From NCBI GenBank assembly GCA_029204225.1, contig CM055095.1, positions 16,448,442 through 16,512,441 of the forward strand: 64,000 bases of DNA. The letters run 5' to 3'. The position numbers were made by a program, and so were the translations under genes. Origin of the DNA: Diphasiastrum complanatum. Taxonomy: Eukaryota; Streptophyta; Lycopodiopsida; Lycopodiales; Lycopodiaceae. The notes beneath the pieces were generated by a model, which was not told where the DNA came from, made no database searches, and saw only the letters and a list, made by a program, of their open reading frames with translations. Positions 34,394-45,866 of the stretch are shown piece after piece. Every line of letters starts with the position of its first letter. The stretch's first letter is position 1.

Positions 34394-34749
34394 ATGCACG
34401 CTCTATGGAGGGATAATGCATTAAATTCTTGCCTTTTCCACGTTATTCAAAATAACTGCAAAAAAATCAGAATGTAGCAGTATTGATAATGTTACAAATC
34501 GATCTATGCTTCACAATAATATGATTTGCAAGGTTTTATAAGCTTTTAGAAGGCCAAGAATAGACTGTAAATTAGATTTACAAACTGTTTTACAACACAT
34601 TTGAGCAGGTCTATGGTTTCATTGAATCCACCTCAGAAAATCACACTTAAAATGTCATTGAAAGTGTATTATAAACACCTGCAAATCTTTATACAATAAG
34701 CATGTGTATAAAAACAGAGAAACCTGTATCTGTAGTGATCGTGTAGTGT

Positions 34750-35022
34750 TCGTCTCTCTTTCTTTCTCTCTCTCTCTATCTCTCTGCCTGCCTGCTCCTT
34801 GCTGCCATAGTCACGATCCACCCGTTCCTTGGCACGATCCACCCCTTCCTTGTGATCCAGAGAGAGAGACGTGCCTGCCTGCCCCTTGCTGCCATAGTCT
34901 CGCGATCTATATAGAGAGAGAGAGAGAAAGAGAGAGAGACGGGGGCGCGCGGGGGGGATCCAGAGAGAGAGACGTGCCTGCCTGCCCCTTGCTGCCATAG
35001 TCTTTCCACCCATTCCTCGCGA

Positions 35023-35101
<79 letters not shown>
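34750..35101. repeat. Composite CT/GA/AT microsatellite with a 46-bp repeated unit
   Basis: The unit CTGCCTGCCTGCYCCTTGCT followed by GCCATAGTC occurs three times (about 34785, 34872 and 34976), each next to GA- or CT-rich tracts. The last part is CT, then a long AT run (35037-35071), then GA to 35101. Long frames across it on both strands are artefacts of the repeats. Confidence 0.9.
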
Positions 35102-35104
<3 letters not shown>

Positions 35105-35211
35105 CGGGGCCGGGGGCGAGGGCATGTGCTCACCGTGGGGCAGGATGCATATATCCTCCTCCCCATGCATGCCTCTAAAAACATTTAGTTATTTTTTTTA
35201 AAAAGTGCATG

Positions 35212-35255
35212 GGTAGGAGGATGCACCCATGCCATCATGGGTGCATCCTCCTACC
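35212..35255. repeat. Perfect 20-bp inverted repeat with 4-base loop
   Basis: GGTAGGAGGATGCACCCATG (35212-35231) is followed by CCAT and then its exact reverse complement (35236-35255). Partly matching bases (GTGCAT / ATGCAC) extend the stem outward, and related GGATGCATATATCCTCC lies at 35142. It would form a strong hairpin in single-stranded DNA or RNA. A foldback or miniature-transposon remnant is the simplest explanation. Confidence 0.95.
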
Positions 35256-35277
35256 TCATACACATGCACACAAATAG

Positions 35278-35598
35278 TTATATATATAGATAGAGAGAGA
35301 GAGAGAGACTATCTAGCATTGCCTCAAAGACAAACGCACTAATAGTGTTGCCATTCCTATAAACATATCTCAACTTACTAAGTAGCAAATTTATGTTTAA
35401 GAAAAAACGAAATCTTCGTGGATATGCGCCAATGATGCTCTCTTCACTGATCAAATAACAAATATACAGCTCTAACAACCAAATGGTTGTGCTGCAAAAG
35501 ATATGCTCTCCATCACCAAGTAGCTCCCTAAACTCCACAAAAAATCGACGATGATTCACCATCAAGTTCACCATCTGCCCAAACACACAAGTGGCCAA
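35278..35598 (-). CDS. Possible orphan exon, unknown function
   Basis: On the minus strand a TTTGGGCAG acceptor-like sequence precedes ATGGTGAACTTGATGG (near 35575). The frame then reads FFVEFRELLGDGEHIF, IWLLELYICYLISEESIIGA and NTISAFVFEAMLD before running into a GA tract. The composition is protein-like, with alternating hydrophobic residues and no low complexity. No domain is recognised and no partner exon was found. It may be chance or a captured exon. Confidence 0.25.
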   Translation of the reverse strand: MATCVFGQMVNLMVNHRRFFVEFRELLGDGEHIFCSTTIWLLELYICYLISEESIIGAYPRRFRFFLNINLLLSKLRYVYRNGNTISAFVFEAMLDSLSLSLYLYI

Positions 35599-36075
35599 CT
35601 ATTATTAGATGACATACAAAATCCAATCTACAAATAACAAATAAAAAAATACGCGACACGACGTGACTAAAATGTAATTTTTATCATGTCTATGTAAAAA
35701 ATATGTAATATTTTTCAATATAATGTGTTGTAACAATGAAAATTGTAAGTATTATTTATAAACATAAAGATGCATGCTAATAAAACATGACAAACCATTA
35801 AGTCGATATACAAAGTGAAGCAAATGCCTTGTTTAAAAATACTTGTTTGCTTCGCCATGAACTGCGTTGTTTGTTGTGTGGGGGAGCTTTTTTTTGTCTC
35901 ATTTTGTAAAAAATAAAACTTAGTTTATGGGGAGCCAAAAAGGCTCTTCACTTATTTTGTTTCACTTTTTTTGTTTCATGGGGAGTGGGGGTTTACACTT
36001 TTAAGGGGGTTTACGTTCATATTTTTTTTTGAGGGGTTTACGTTTTAAAGGGGAGGTGTTTTACATTTAAGAAAA
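35599..36075. other. No supported gene
   Basis: AT-rich, then a stretch with repeated GGGGTTTAC (near 35985, 36006 and 36035). Nothing else is visible. Confidence 0.4.
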
Positions 36076-36127
36076 TGTGTGTGTGTGTGTGTGTGTGTGG
36101 GAGGGGAGGGGAGGGGAGGGGAGGAGG
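36076..36127. repeat. (GT)n followed by (GGGGA)n
   Basis: A GT run to 36099 passes directly into about five GGGGA/GGAGG units. Confidence 0.95.
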
Positions 36128-36274
36128 AATATATTGATATATTTATTGTTAATGGAATGGAGGCACCCCCTTGTTTTATATATCTAGACACACACATATT
36201 TTAACCTTCTTAATTTTTTAACGGACATGGAGGGACCTCCCTCTCTCTATGGGTGGTTGGTGAGCCTGTGTATG

Positions 36275-36276
<2 letters not shown>

Positions 36277-36332
<56 letters not shown>
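36277..36332. repeat. (GA)n microsatellite, about 56 bp
   Basis: A pure GA tract on the plus strand. Confidence 0.97.
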
Positions 36333-36335
<3 letters not shown>

Positions 36336-36429
36336 GGGGCTCGTGGGAGGGAGGGAAGAAGAAAAAAAGTCTCTAGACTCTATACTTTGTTCAATATACC
36401 TCATCCACAAAAAGTTTTTTATATGGAGA

Positions 36430-36434
<5 letters not shown>

Positions 36435-36509
<75 letters not shown>

Positions 36510-36521
36510 GAGGAGGAGGAG
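36435..36521. repeat. (GT)n-(GA)n-(GGA)n composite tract abutting an LTR
   Basis: GT repeats to 36483, GA repeats to 36509 and then GGAGGAGGAGGAG run into the TG start of the LTR at 36522. The last part resembles the GAGGAGGAG purine tract that precedes the copia LTR at 11389. Confidence 0.95.
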
Positions 36522-37375
36522 TGTTAAAAATATCACTTCCAGGTTGATGTACTTTGTAAATCTTAAGATATTTTGATCTTGATAGGATCTCACACGTGTG
36601 GAGTCTGTTCCCACATGTGAAAGAATGTACATAAGTCATTTTTATAAAGTTAGATTGATTTTAGCTAGATCTACACTAGTGTGAAATTGACCTTTGAATA
36701 GAATCTTGAAATTGGTCAAATTGGTCAAACTTTATGTAAATAGATTGGACTTCCATGTGAATGAGTTATTACTCACACATGTCAAGATACCATTCGCACG
36801 TGCGGATAAGCTTCTAGATGATAAGATAGGAAGATTCCATTAGATCTTATTTTAAAGGGAATATTTCTATGAATGTGGAAGACTAGCTTTTTGTTTTCTA
36901 GCCAAAGAGAATAGTCAACTTTGGGAAATGAGCACATATGGCTCCCATTGGTGGATCTGGATGACTAGGCACTCTTAACACGTGTGAAGGCTTGCTGGAC
37001 AGTACATAGCTCATGGATGTACTTGATCTATAAAGGGATCAACCAAATCAATGAGAAGTTGATGAGAGATTGGCAATTTCTAGTTTTGCTTGTATTTTCT
37101 ACATTTGTCTTGTGTTTTTGTGATTGGAATGCATTTCTAAGCTTGATACTTTACTCGCTGTTTACAGGCCATACAGGTACTGTTCTCCACATGTGTGAGG
37201 CCGCTCCTCTTAGATTTTATTCATTTGATCCATTGCTCTTGCTTTAATCATAGTGTAATGCATCTAGATCAAGATCTAACACCTAGAACTTGATAGATCA
37301 TTGGATAAAGCAATCAATAACTCTTAATGATTGATTAGTACAATCATAATTTTTTTTTTCTCTGAAAACTGACAT
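36522..37375 (+). repeat. Ty1/copia LTR with adjacent primer-binding site
   Basis: It begins TGTTAAAAATATCAC, like the start of the intact copia LTR, and ends CTGACA just before TGGTATCAAAGCC. CACACGTGTG lies at 36591-36600 and ACACGTGTG at 36978-36986. The length is about 854 bp. Having a purine tract on the left and a primer site on the right, it could be a single 5' LTR whose left flank mimics a purine tract, or one left by tandem recombination. Confidence 0.75.
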
Positions 37376-37391
37376 GGTATCAAAGCCAAGT
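37376..37391 (+). promoter_or_regulatory. Copia primer-binding site
   Basis: TGGTATCAAAGCCAAG directly follows the LTR. It resembles the TGGTATCAGAGC primer site complementary to initiator tRNA-Met used by most plant Ty1/copia elements. No coding part of the element follows. The interval to 37774 holds only another CACACGTGTG at 37538. Confidence 0.8.
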
Positions 37392-37774
37392 CTAAGAGTG
37401 ATCTAATGATTAATGAAACTAGTGAAATCATTGACAAGGAGTTGTTTTTTAGCTTTACTTGAGAGGGCAAGTTAAAGAAAGAAGGTACCATCAATGTTTT
37501 TGGTCAAGATCGATTTGTGGGCTGCTGATGTACTGTCCACACGTGTGAAACCATACAACAACCTTCAAACTAACTTCCTTTAGTGTTTTTGATCCAAAAA
37601 TGTGCATACTAGTCCAAAATTCAAGGTTTTTGGTGCATTGTCTAGATCTAGTTCAATCCATTGAATGCTAATGATCAAATAGTGTTTTGATTCATTGAAG
37701 CAATTCATTTTGAAGCATTAGCTCAGATATATAAGGCTGATTTGTTCAGATCTTAAGTGTGTGTGAAATATCAA

Positions 37775-38055
37775 ACAAAATTGGCATGACACATTGACAA
37801 CAAGCTAGTGATAACCATGCTACGACGTGTAAAATATGTATCATATATGAAGAACAATATGATGTCTTTACTTGTGGATGTGCACCATCTATCACTAATA
37901 CCACTACTTTTTGCTTCTTCTGAAACCATAGTATGTAGACTATTAGAATATTGACAAACATATGACAATTATTGATAGCAAGAAGTTGAGAGAAGAAGAA
38001 ACAATCATGCTAGTACACGACAAAAGTAAAACAACTCTTCTTACAGACAAATCAA
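37775..38055 (-). repeat. Dispersed repeat, inverted relative to 61150-61415
   Basis: The reverse complement of this stretch matches 61150-61415 nearly base for base (TTGTCTGTAAGAAGAGTTG, GTACTAGCATGATTGTTTC, GAAGCAAAAAGTAGTGG and GTTGTCAATGTGTCATGC). It has no reading frame of note. The two copies lie about 23 kb apart in opposite orientation. Confidence 0.88.
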
Positions 38056-38528
38056 TTAGATCTTGGAGGCAAGTATCAATTAATGCTATTAGATATTAAG
38101 ATTAGAGGCATTTAGAATTCTAGCTTAAATACTAAAACTAGACCGTATTACCAATTGGGGTTTGATGACGTTTGCACATGTAGGAGCTTGTCTATAGAAA
38201 CATTAGTCAAAGTTCTAGAATTAATGATTAAATTTTCTTTTTCATAAATTCTTTGTATAGGTTAAATGATCTACAATTGAGTCAATGGGCAATATCCTAG
38301 AAAAAAAAAAACTTGTTGATTACATGCTACCCAAATCAACAAAATAGTAGATAGTTTGAATATATCATCATAGATGTTGTTCAAAGGTGTAGGGAGCCCA
38401 AGTCAATAATAAAAAACTCTACTTTGAGATCATTTAGATCTCATTGACCAAAATAACGCAATGCAAATTTGCTCAAAAAGCTTCTTCTGGATTGAAAAAA
38501 GTTTTCCATATGTTTCGTTGACTATCTC
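38056..38528. other. No supported gene
   Basis: AT-rich with nothing named, lying between the dispersed repeat and the minus-strand copia relic. The last 100 bases may be 3' remnants of that relic. Confidence 0.4.
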
Positions 38529-39934
38529 CTATGCAATCTCGTAGACATGTTTGCAAAAACATAGAAAGAGAAATAAGCATAAGCATAACATTAGGAACTC
38601 ATGGACCCAAAAAGAAATTTTGCACATCATGGATAATCTCTTTGAGTATATTACATTTCTCATATATAGAATGAGTGGAAGTATGTGAGCTGCATGAAAC
38701 AATGACAGCACACCTGTTCCACTCACTTGATGTTTGGAACCATCTCCCAGAATTATATATCTAGACGAATCTGTTTCTTGAGAATTAACAAACATTTTCT
38801 TTGGTGTCACGAAATGTGACGTAGCTCCTAAATCAAGAACTACCTCTTGTATGTCTACTTGTGTTGACGTGGCACACACATCAGCACACAAATAAGCAGC
38901 TGGATTCTTGTTGGCTCTTTCTTTAGCCATTTTAGAGGATTCGATTCCTCAACGTAGGATGAGATGTTGGAGTTCTCCCTTCTACTTTGTGCTTTCTTGT
39001 TTATTGGGTTCTGATAGCAGTCCATATACGCATGGCCTTTCTTGTGACAATGTATGCAGTCTATCTGGGGATTTAGCCAGCATGTGTCAATTGTGTGACC
39101 ATCACGCATGCACCTTTTATGCAAGTTTTCTTCTCACCACCTTGTTGTTTGTGCTTTCTCCTTCCTTTCCATCTGCCTTCGTGGTCTCCCTCTTTATGTT
39201 GGCTCCGTTCTTGTCTTTGAGCTGACTCCCTCTTAGGCTTAAACTTCTTCTTCTGTGGTTCTTTGTTGTTGTAATGAGCTTGATCTGACTCGTTCTTGTC
39301 ATCATAGTGCCCTCAAGCCTCTACTTTGATTTGATTTATAGCCTTTTCAAGAGTCATCTAAGGATCCAATAGAGTTCGGGGGGTCTGGAACGATCTTGGT
39401 AGAGCTCGTAGGAGGTATGTGAGCTACATCTCTTGTGAAATAGCATGTTCTGTTCTAGCATTGTGTAAGGAGAGGAATAGATTCTTCATCTTTCTGATGA
39501 AGGTTGTGAGATCCTTGCCATCCCATCGTAGATAGGTAAGCTAGTCTTCCAAGTGCATTATCTGATTACGTGACTTGGTTTCAAACCTTGCTTGTAGTGC
39601 ATTCCACATATCTCTTGCATTAGAGAAAGATAAAAAGTCAAGAGTGATGCTATCTTCTATTGAAGATGATATGATAACTATTGCTTTGTCATTCTTCTCC
39701 TTCCATTCATGAAGCTCTTTGTCTGTGTTGTAGGCCTTTCTTCAGTCCCATCTATCCAAGGCCATAAAAATCCTCCTCTAAAGATGAGGGAAGTTTTCAC
39801 TTTCCAAGCCAAGTAATTTGACCCGTTTGCCTCAAAAATTGTGCAAATATTCGATTGGATGTTGCTTATCAAAGCCAAGTGTAGTTTACAATGTGACAAC
39901 CTTCAAACGAGGCTCTCTGGCTCTGAATAACCAC
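38529..39934 (-). pseudogene. Ty1/copia gag-protease relic
   Basis: Reading leftward, the gag start region (TIFEANGSNYLAWKVKTSL, 39678-39899) is followed by shifted pieces including WNALQARFETKSRNQIMHLE. A lysine-rich segment leads to the zinc knuckle CIHCHKKGHAYMDC, then the protease VLDLGATSHF with YIILGDGSKHQVSGTG. The protease D-S-G reads D-L-G. Integrase and RT are missing and stops are frequent. This is a third copia type, distinct from the 7.4 kb and 54 kb copies in gag sequence. Confidence 0.85.
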
Positions 39935-39946
39935 GCTTTGATACCA
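39935..39946 (-). promoter_or_regulatory. Copia primer-binding site, minus strand
   Basis: GCTTTGATACCA on the plus strand is TGGTATCAAAGC on the minus strand, upstream of the gag relic and close to the LTR-like end near 39951-39957. Confidence 0.75.
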
Positions 39947-39956
39947 CTAATGGAGT

Positions 39957-40700
39957 TGTTAGGGTGCTTCTGATATGCCTCTAATTCCTATTGAATATAC
40001 TTAGATAGAGCCGATCTACTTAGTTCAAGCTATTGCTACGGCCTGCAATCTAATCTCATCCAAGCAACAAACTGACACTACAGTTTTGACATTGATTAAT
40101 GTGAAATAAACGAAACTATACTGAAACATCAACGTTAGTAGCATACAACAACCGAGTTTTCATCAGTCATGCATGAAATCAGGTGAACTTGTAACTACTG
40201 TAAACAATACATCAAAGAATTTATAGATTGCACAGATTGATTAGGAGGTGGAATTCTCTATATTGTCAGAATGAGGTTTTACATCAAACCTGTGAGCACT
40301 GTCTATATCCCAAACAGCGCACCATCGCAAGAGAGTTACTCTCTCTCACTAGTAACTAGTAGCACGTATACTAGCACTTCTGTCTTCTATCTTCTTTGTC
40401 TCTCTCGTTGATCCTAGATGTAAGGAAATGGAGAGATGATTAATCTAATCTAAAGTAATCAAAAGGACGTATTATCTTAATTCTAACTACTTCCAGTTTC
40501 TTGCCGTTGTCCTCCGTGCTTTCCCTATGTTCTGTTGCTTGCACTACCCATTCACACGTAGGGAGTGTGAAAATGCGGTGCTGTCGCAGCCACATGTTGA
40601 CTACATAGGTTGTCTTGCGGCGTTCCTTCGCAGAGGACACTTCGCATTGTGACCGTAGGCTAGACTCCTACGATGTGGTTGCGGTGCCTCGGCGGTTAGT
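39957..40700 (-). repeat. Probable copia LTR, minus strand, outer end unclear
   Basis: On the minus strand this ends in GAAGCACCCTAACA next to the primer site, comparable to AGAGCACCCCAACA at the end of the LTR at 20532. It also shares a GTGCGC-type motif with that LTR near 40317. The outer boundary could not be located, so 40700 is approximate. The following bases to 40967 hold no gene. Confidence 0.5.
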
Positions 40701-40967
40701 TTACTTTGTATTGTAACCATATGTGATTGCATGCGGGACTCTTGCAGTGCGGTTGTGGTAGTCTGCCTGTCAAAACTTTACGTGTATTTTTGCAGGCTGA
40801 CAAATGAAAACTATGTGAAGGGTCAGTGGAGAAACATGTCCACGATCATTTTTATGACTTCTGCAAAAATGCAAAAATGTGAGAAAGCCAAAGAATGCAA
40901 AGAATCACAAAATATGAACGCTTTGACATTAGAAACTAATGTCTCTAGGAAAGTGGATATACATTAG

Positions 40968-41900
40968 TTACCTCATGCGCATGATGACCCTCTTACCATG
41001 GTTATTCTCAATGATGTGACCATCTCTGTCTATGTCATACGATGGCGGGATGGCAGCTGGTGGGATTGTGGCCTTGGGAGTGTCTATGGGGGTGGCCTCC
41101 GGTATGGGAGATGTGGCCCTGGAAGTGTCTATGGGGGTGGCCTCAGGTATGAAAGATTCCCCGCCGACGGGAGAATACTGATGTTGTGGGGTACCAAGGG
41201 GAGAATAGCCAATGGGGGGCATCGGGATGGGAGAATATATAGGGGGGGCTGGATGAGAGTGGGCTGAAAATTTCACGGTGAAACGTGACCCCACGAGATA
41301 TAGCCGAGAGGAAATGACTCTGTGGTAGTGGGTCTAGAGGGAGGGAAAATGTGAGGGGTGAAAGTGGGCGTGCTGGGAATCTGAGGTGTGACAGATGCAG
41401 GAGTTGCAGTACCGTGTGACGTATGTGTTGCCTCTTGGGTTAGTGTATCTCGAAGTAAGGACTCCCGATGACAAAATGCGCTACATGGACGTGCAGGAGT
41501 CATGACCACATCAGGGATATCAAGGTCATCGTCACATCCTCCACAACAGGAGACACCGAGGCGGCAACTCCTCATCTTCCAAGATTGTCGAGAGGAAGCA
41601 CTGGCAGTAGTGCCATGGGTGGGGGTGTGACCCTCGTAGGAGTAACCCTCATAGGAAGGGAAAACATGTGACTGGTCTACACAAGGATTGGACCGAATCT
41701 CCTCAGTCGATGATGTGTACTCAACCAATCAAGAGGAGCTACGAGCCTCGCATCGAGCCCTCAAGCGCTATAAGACCCTATCCTGCTGCGAGGAAGGCAA
41801 CTGATCAAGGTAGCTAATGAGCTCACTCTCACTCATAGAGGAAAGGCGGGATGACCCGCGACTATGGCCTGACCTCTGACTAGGGGATCCAGTATCTGAC
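40968..41900 (-). pseudogene. Degenerate serine/proline-rich reading frame
   Basis: From ATG at 41900 the frame reads MSDTGSPSQRSGHSRGSSRL and SESELISYLDQLPSSQQDR, crosses TAG near 41770 and TGA near 41740, and continues VEYTSSTEEIRSNPCVDQ and CCGGCDDDLDIPDVV. After a frame change near 41280 it becomes proline-rich (SHPAPPIYSPIPMPPIGYSP, with PEATPIDT twice) and ends PSYDIDRDGHIIENNHGKR at a GTAACT donor. Serine/proline-rich first exons of this type occur in transposon ORF1 proteins, but I do not recognise it firmly. The consistent continuation across stops argues for a decayed real exon. Confidence 0.5.
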
Positions 41901-41981
41901 ATAATGGGTGAAATGGAAGAAGAGGGATAAATACTGCAGACAACCAATGAAAGTCTCAAAAATAGTAAGAAAAAAACATCA

Positions 41982-42168
<187 letters not shown>

Positions 42169-42288
42169 TCCCGTGGGCTTAAAAAAATAGAGTATTGTGA
42201 AAAGGATGCCAGAACTTTTATGTATATTGCCTCATAGCTACAACGTCAATACCAGCACATATGTATTGTCAATTCATGACCATTTCAA

Positions 42289-43054
42289 GTTCAAACAACA
42301 ATGATGATCCAAATTAAACCACATTGAGGAGTAGACATCAATAGGAGGTTCACTGGCCCCACAAGCGACTCGCATGTAACGAGGGGGTGTCTATCCTATA
42401 TATGAAGAGACCAAAGAGGAACATGATGTGTAGGACCATGGCAATCCTTGAGTCTGACAATTTGTAGCATCGAAGAGAGAAAAGGATGTTGCTACTTTGA
42501 ACTCAACACTTCAAAGTGGTTACAAGTGGACAGTTGTTTGAATCCAGATGAACGTCATGCAACCTTTTAGAGTGTTTGAGTTTGAAGTAGCAGACACACT
42601 TTCCTCATTTCGATGTGGTGAACCATGAGGTTCAAGAACGTCCATGGCCTGCACACCATATGTCTCTTTGGTATCTCCATTTTTTGACGAGACACCCAAT
42701 CGGCACAGACAACTCGATCGGGGAGCCAATTAGCCCTCTTTGCATTCTCAATAGATTCATGTGTTCACCAATATTGTTAGGGTTTAGGGTATTTCAAGTT
42801 CAAGTAACAATGATGATCCAAATTGAACCACATTGAGGAGTAGACATCAATAAGAGGCTCATTGGCCCCACAAGTGACTTGTACGTAACGAGGGGGTGTC
42901 TCTCCTATGAAGACACTAAAGAGGAAAATGATGTGTAGGCCCATGGCAATCCTTGAACCTTGCAGTTGGTAGCATCAAAGAGAGAAAATGATGTTGCTAC
43001 TTCGAACTCAAATCTTCGAAGTGGTTACATGTGGACAATTGTTTGAATCCAAAT
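42289..43054. repeat. Direct repeat, two units of about 255 bp
   Basis: 42289-42540 and 42808-43050 are collinear: CAATGATGATCCAAATT, GAGGAGTAGACATCAATA, TAACGAGGGGGTGTCT, GCAATCCTTGA and GGATGTTGCTACTT / TGATGTTGCTACTT. About 265 bp of other sequence separates them. No gene is seen. Confidence 0.88.
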
Positions 43055-43906
43055 GATCAGAGTCCAAAATGGACCTCGGAATAACAGATGGTATACTGAC
43101 TTAAACAAAAACACATATTCCAAGGTCTGTTCCAATCTCCATTGATTCCCACCCCACTTATCAATAGATTCATCAATAGAAGTATAGATTTCTTTCTAGG
43201 ATGTGTAGATCTGTTTTCGTAAATCCTAATGAAAAAACAACTCAATGTAGTCCTACACTATAGAACATGCATTTACAACAAAAGATGGAAAATAAACATT
43301 TATGTAAAAGTTTATGAGCAGAGGTATATAATCTAGCATGTATGAGCTGTTAACAATCTAGCATATAATCTGTTTGTGATCTGAAAAAAATGTATGAACA
43401 GAGGTCGAAATGGACCTCAAAATAACATATGGTATACTAACTTAAACAGAAACACATATTCCGAGGTCTATTCTGACCTCCACTGATTCCCACCCCACTT
43501 ATCAACAAATTCATAAATAAAAGTATAGATTTCTTTTTAGGATGTGTAGATCTGTTTTCATAAATTAGTAAAGCATGAAACATAAATCAAAATACTACAA
43601 ATTAGGGTAGCATGAACTGGTAAACATGAAACATAAACGAATGGCATCACACACGCACACACACCCTAAAACCTAAAACCTAAAACCTAAGCTCACATGA
43701 GGAGAAAAAAAAGAAAGGTCATAATAGAGTACTAACCTAAACTCCCAAACCGTATGCTTACATCTTATTCCAGAATGTCACCATATGCTCCCTCTCTACG
43801 ACGTTTGAGCTTTCTTGTGGAACAAGAAACAATTGAACCATGCTTTTAATGGAAGAAAACAAGGGCTACACACCTTCCTAGAATTGGGAGTGTTGGTTAC
43901 CTTTAA

Positions 43907-44048
<142 letters not shown>

Positions 44049-44682
44049 AAAACGTGCATCTACAACAAAAGATGGGAGATAAACATTTATGTAAAAGTTT
44101 ATGAGCTGAGGTATATAATCTAGCATCTATGAGTTGTTAACAATCTAGGATATAATCTGTTTATGATCTGAAAAAAATTTATGAGCAGAGGTCGGAATAA
44201 CAGATGGTATACTGATTTAAATAGAACCACATATTTCGAGGTCTGTTTCGACCTCCACTGATGCCCACCCCACTTATCAACAGATTCATAAATGAAAGGA
44301 AAGTTTTCTTTTTAGGATCTATAGATCTGTTTTCATAAATCAATAAGCACGAAACATAAATCAAGATACTACAAATTAGGGTAGCATGAGCTAGTAATAT
44401 AATCCTGAAACATAAATGAATGGCATCACACATGCACACACACACCTAAACCCTAAAACCTAAACACACATGATGAGAAAAAAAAAAGATCATAGTAGAG
44501 TGTTAACCTAAACTCCCGAACCGTACGGTTCCATCCTAGAATGTCATCACATGCTCTCTCCCTACGGCGTTTGGGGTTTCTTGTGGAACTAATCGTCCAA
44601 CAAGAAACAATTGAACCACGCCTTTAATGAAAGAAAACAAGGGCTACACACCTTCCTAGAATTGGGAGTGTTGGTTATCTTT

Positions 44683-44684
<2 letters not shown>

Positions 44685-44773
<89 letters not shown>
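44685..44773. repeat. (CT)n microsatellite, 89 bp
   Basis: A pure CT tract at the end of the second repeat unit, shorter than its counterpart at 43912. Confidence 0.97.
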
Positions 44774-44776
<3 letters not shown>

Positions 44777-44954
44777 GCACGAAACATAACTAATACACGA
44801 CACATAAATTATGATTCAACCGAATTGTTGAGAGTGGGGATCATTTGTCTTCTTATGAACATTTATGTAAAAGTTTATGAACAGGGTACATAATCTAGCA
44901 TCTATGAGCTGGTAACAATCTAGCATCTAATCTATTTATGATCTGAAAAAATGT

Positions 44955-45227
44955 ATGAGAAGTGGAGAAAATGGACAAGAGTATATCCTAAGAATAAATT
45001 CTTTGAACAAAGAATTGGGATCTATAGGAGAGAAGATCCAAGACAATGAACTAGTACAAGTAATTTTGAATGGATTAGGAGATGAGTTCTCTAATCTAGT
45101 TCAATATTTTTCTATTCAAGACCAACTTCCATCAATTGATAAATTGCATAATGTTTTTGTGGCCGAGGATCACTTAAAAGTTATTGACATCCATTATTTT
45201 GTTCATATGATTGCATATCATGAGTAA
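44955..45227 (+). pseudogene. Ty1/copia gag fragment
   Basis: The frame reads YILRINSLNKELGSIGEKI and DNELVQVILNGLGDEFSNLV, then LPSIDKLHNVFVAED. The intact copia gag at 7.4 kb has LRVKELNKELAFIGDPI and EELVQLILNGLSFEFDNFV at the same place. Only the middle of gag remains. The right part overlaps the start of the block that is inverted at 62395-63096. Confidence 0.85.
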
Positions 45228-45866
45228 CTTGTATGAGTTGTGGGTATGCATGGTAATGATAAAGCATAGCTCCATTTACCCCTTATGGTGATGGTTTTAC
45301 TCCATCAGAAAGCAATATCTACTCTTCAATCTAATTTGACAAGAATGTTGTTCGAGAGCTTGTACCTTTAGTAGCCATAAAGTTGTCACATTAGGGTCAA
45401 ATGAATCATAGTCAAATAAATGTAAATGAAAGATTGGAAGTTGAAATATAAACAAGAATTAAGCATTCAATATATCAACATAATTCTTGTGTGCGTTATG
45501 TACATGCACCATATGAGAATTACAGATATTGAATTCTCTGAGTTTGTTAAAATATTATGTTTAAAAATTGGAACTGTTTTCAAATGCTAAAAAATGAATT
45601 GAGTGGAGAATATAAACATTAGAGATATCAATATCATGTTTAAATATCATATCAATGAAGCAAAATAAATAAGTCACATATGGAAAAGAAAAGAAAATGT
45701 ATTGATCTAGATACTCTTTATGTTTATAGCTCTAAGTGGGTTAAGTAGTACTAATGCTCTATCTAGAACATGACTTAGACTTCTGTATTGTTAATGTGCC
45801 AAAGATGCACTGATGTTATCTTGTTGTGATTCAAAAGACGTTGAGTTTAATCCAAAAGATGTGAAG
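45173..45866 (+). repeat. Segment X, inverted copy at 62395-63096
   Basis: Its reverse complement matches 62395-63096 throughout, for example TTATTTTGTTCATATGATTG, GTATGAGTTGTGGG, ACTAATGCTCTATCTAGAAC and TTGTTAATGTGCCAAAGATG. It begins inside the gag fragment. Segment Y follows directly. No gene is supported within it apart from the gag tail. Confidence 0.88.

Noticed and set aside
34669-35184. Long frames on both strands
   Set aside because: They run through CT, GA and AT tracts and a repeated 46-bp unit. No domain is present and both strands look equally open.
36210-36639. Frames across the (GT)n/(GA)n tracts
   Set aside because: Open only because dinucleotide repeats contain no stops.
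37376-37391. tRNA gene fragment
   Set aside because: The similarity to a tRNA 3' end is explained by a retrotransposon primer-binding site next to an LTR end.
43660-43695. Telomeric repeat
   Set aside because: Only a few imperfect ACCTAAA units, repeated at 44443 as part of the 780-bp unit. Too short for a telomere or a convincing interstitial site.
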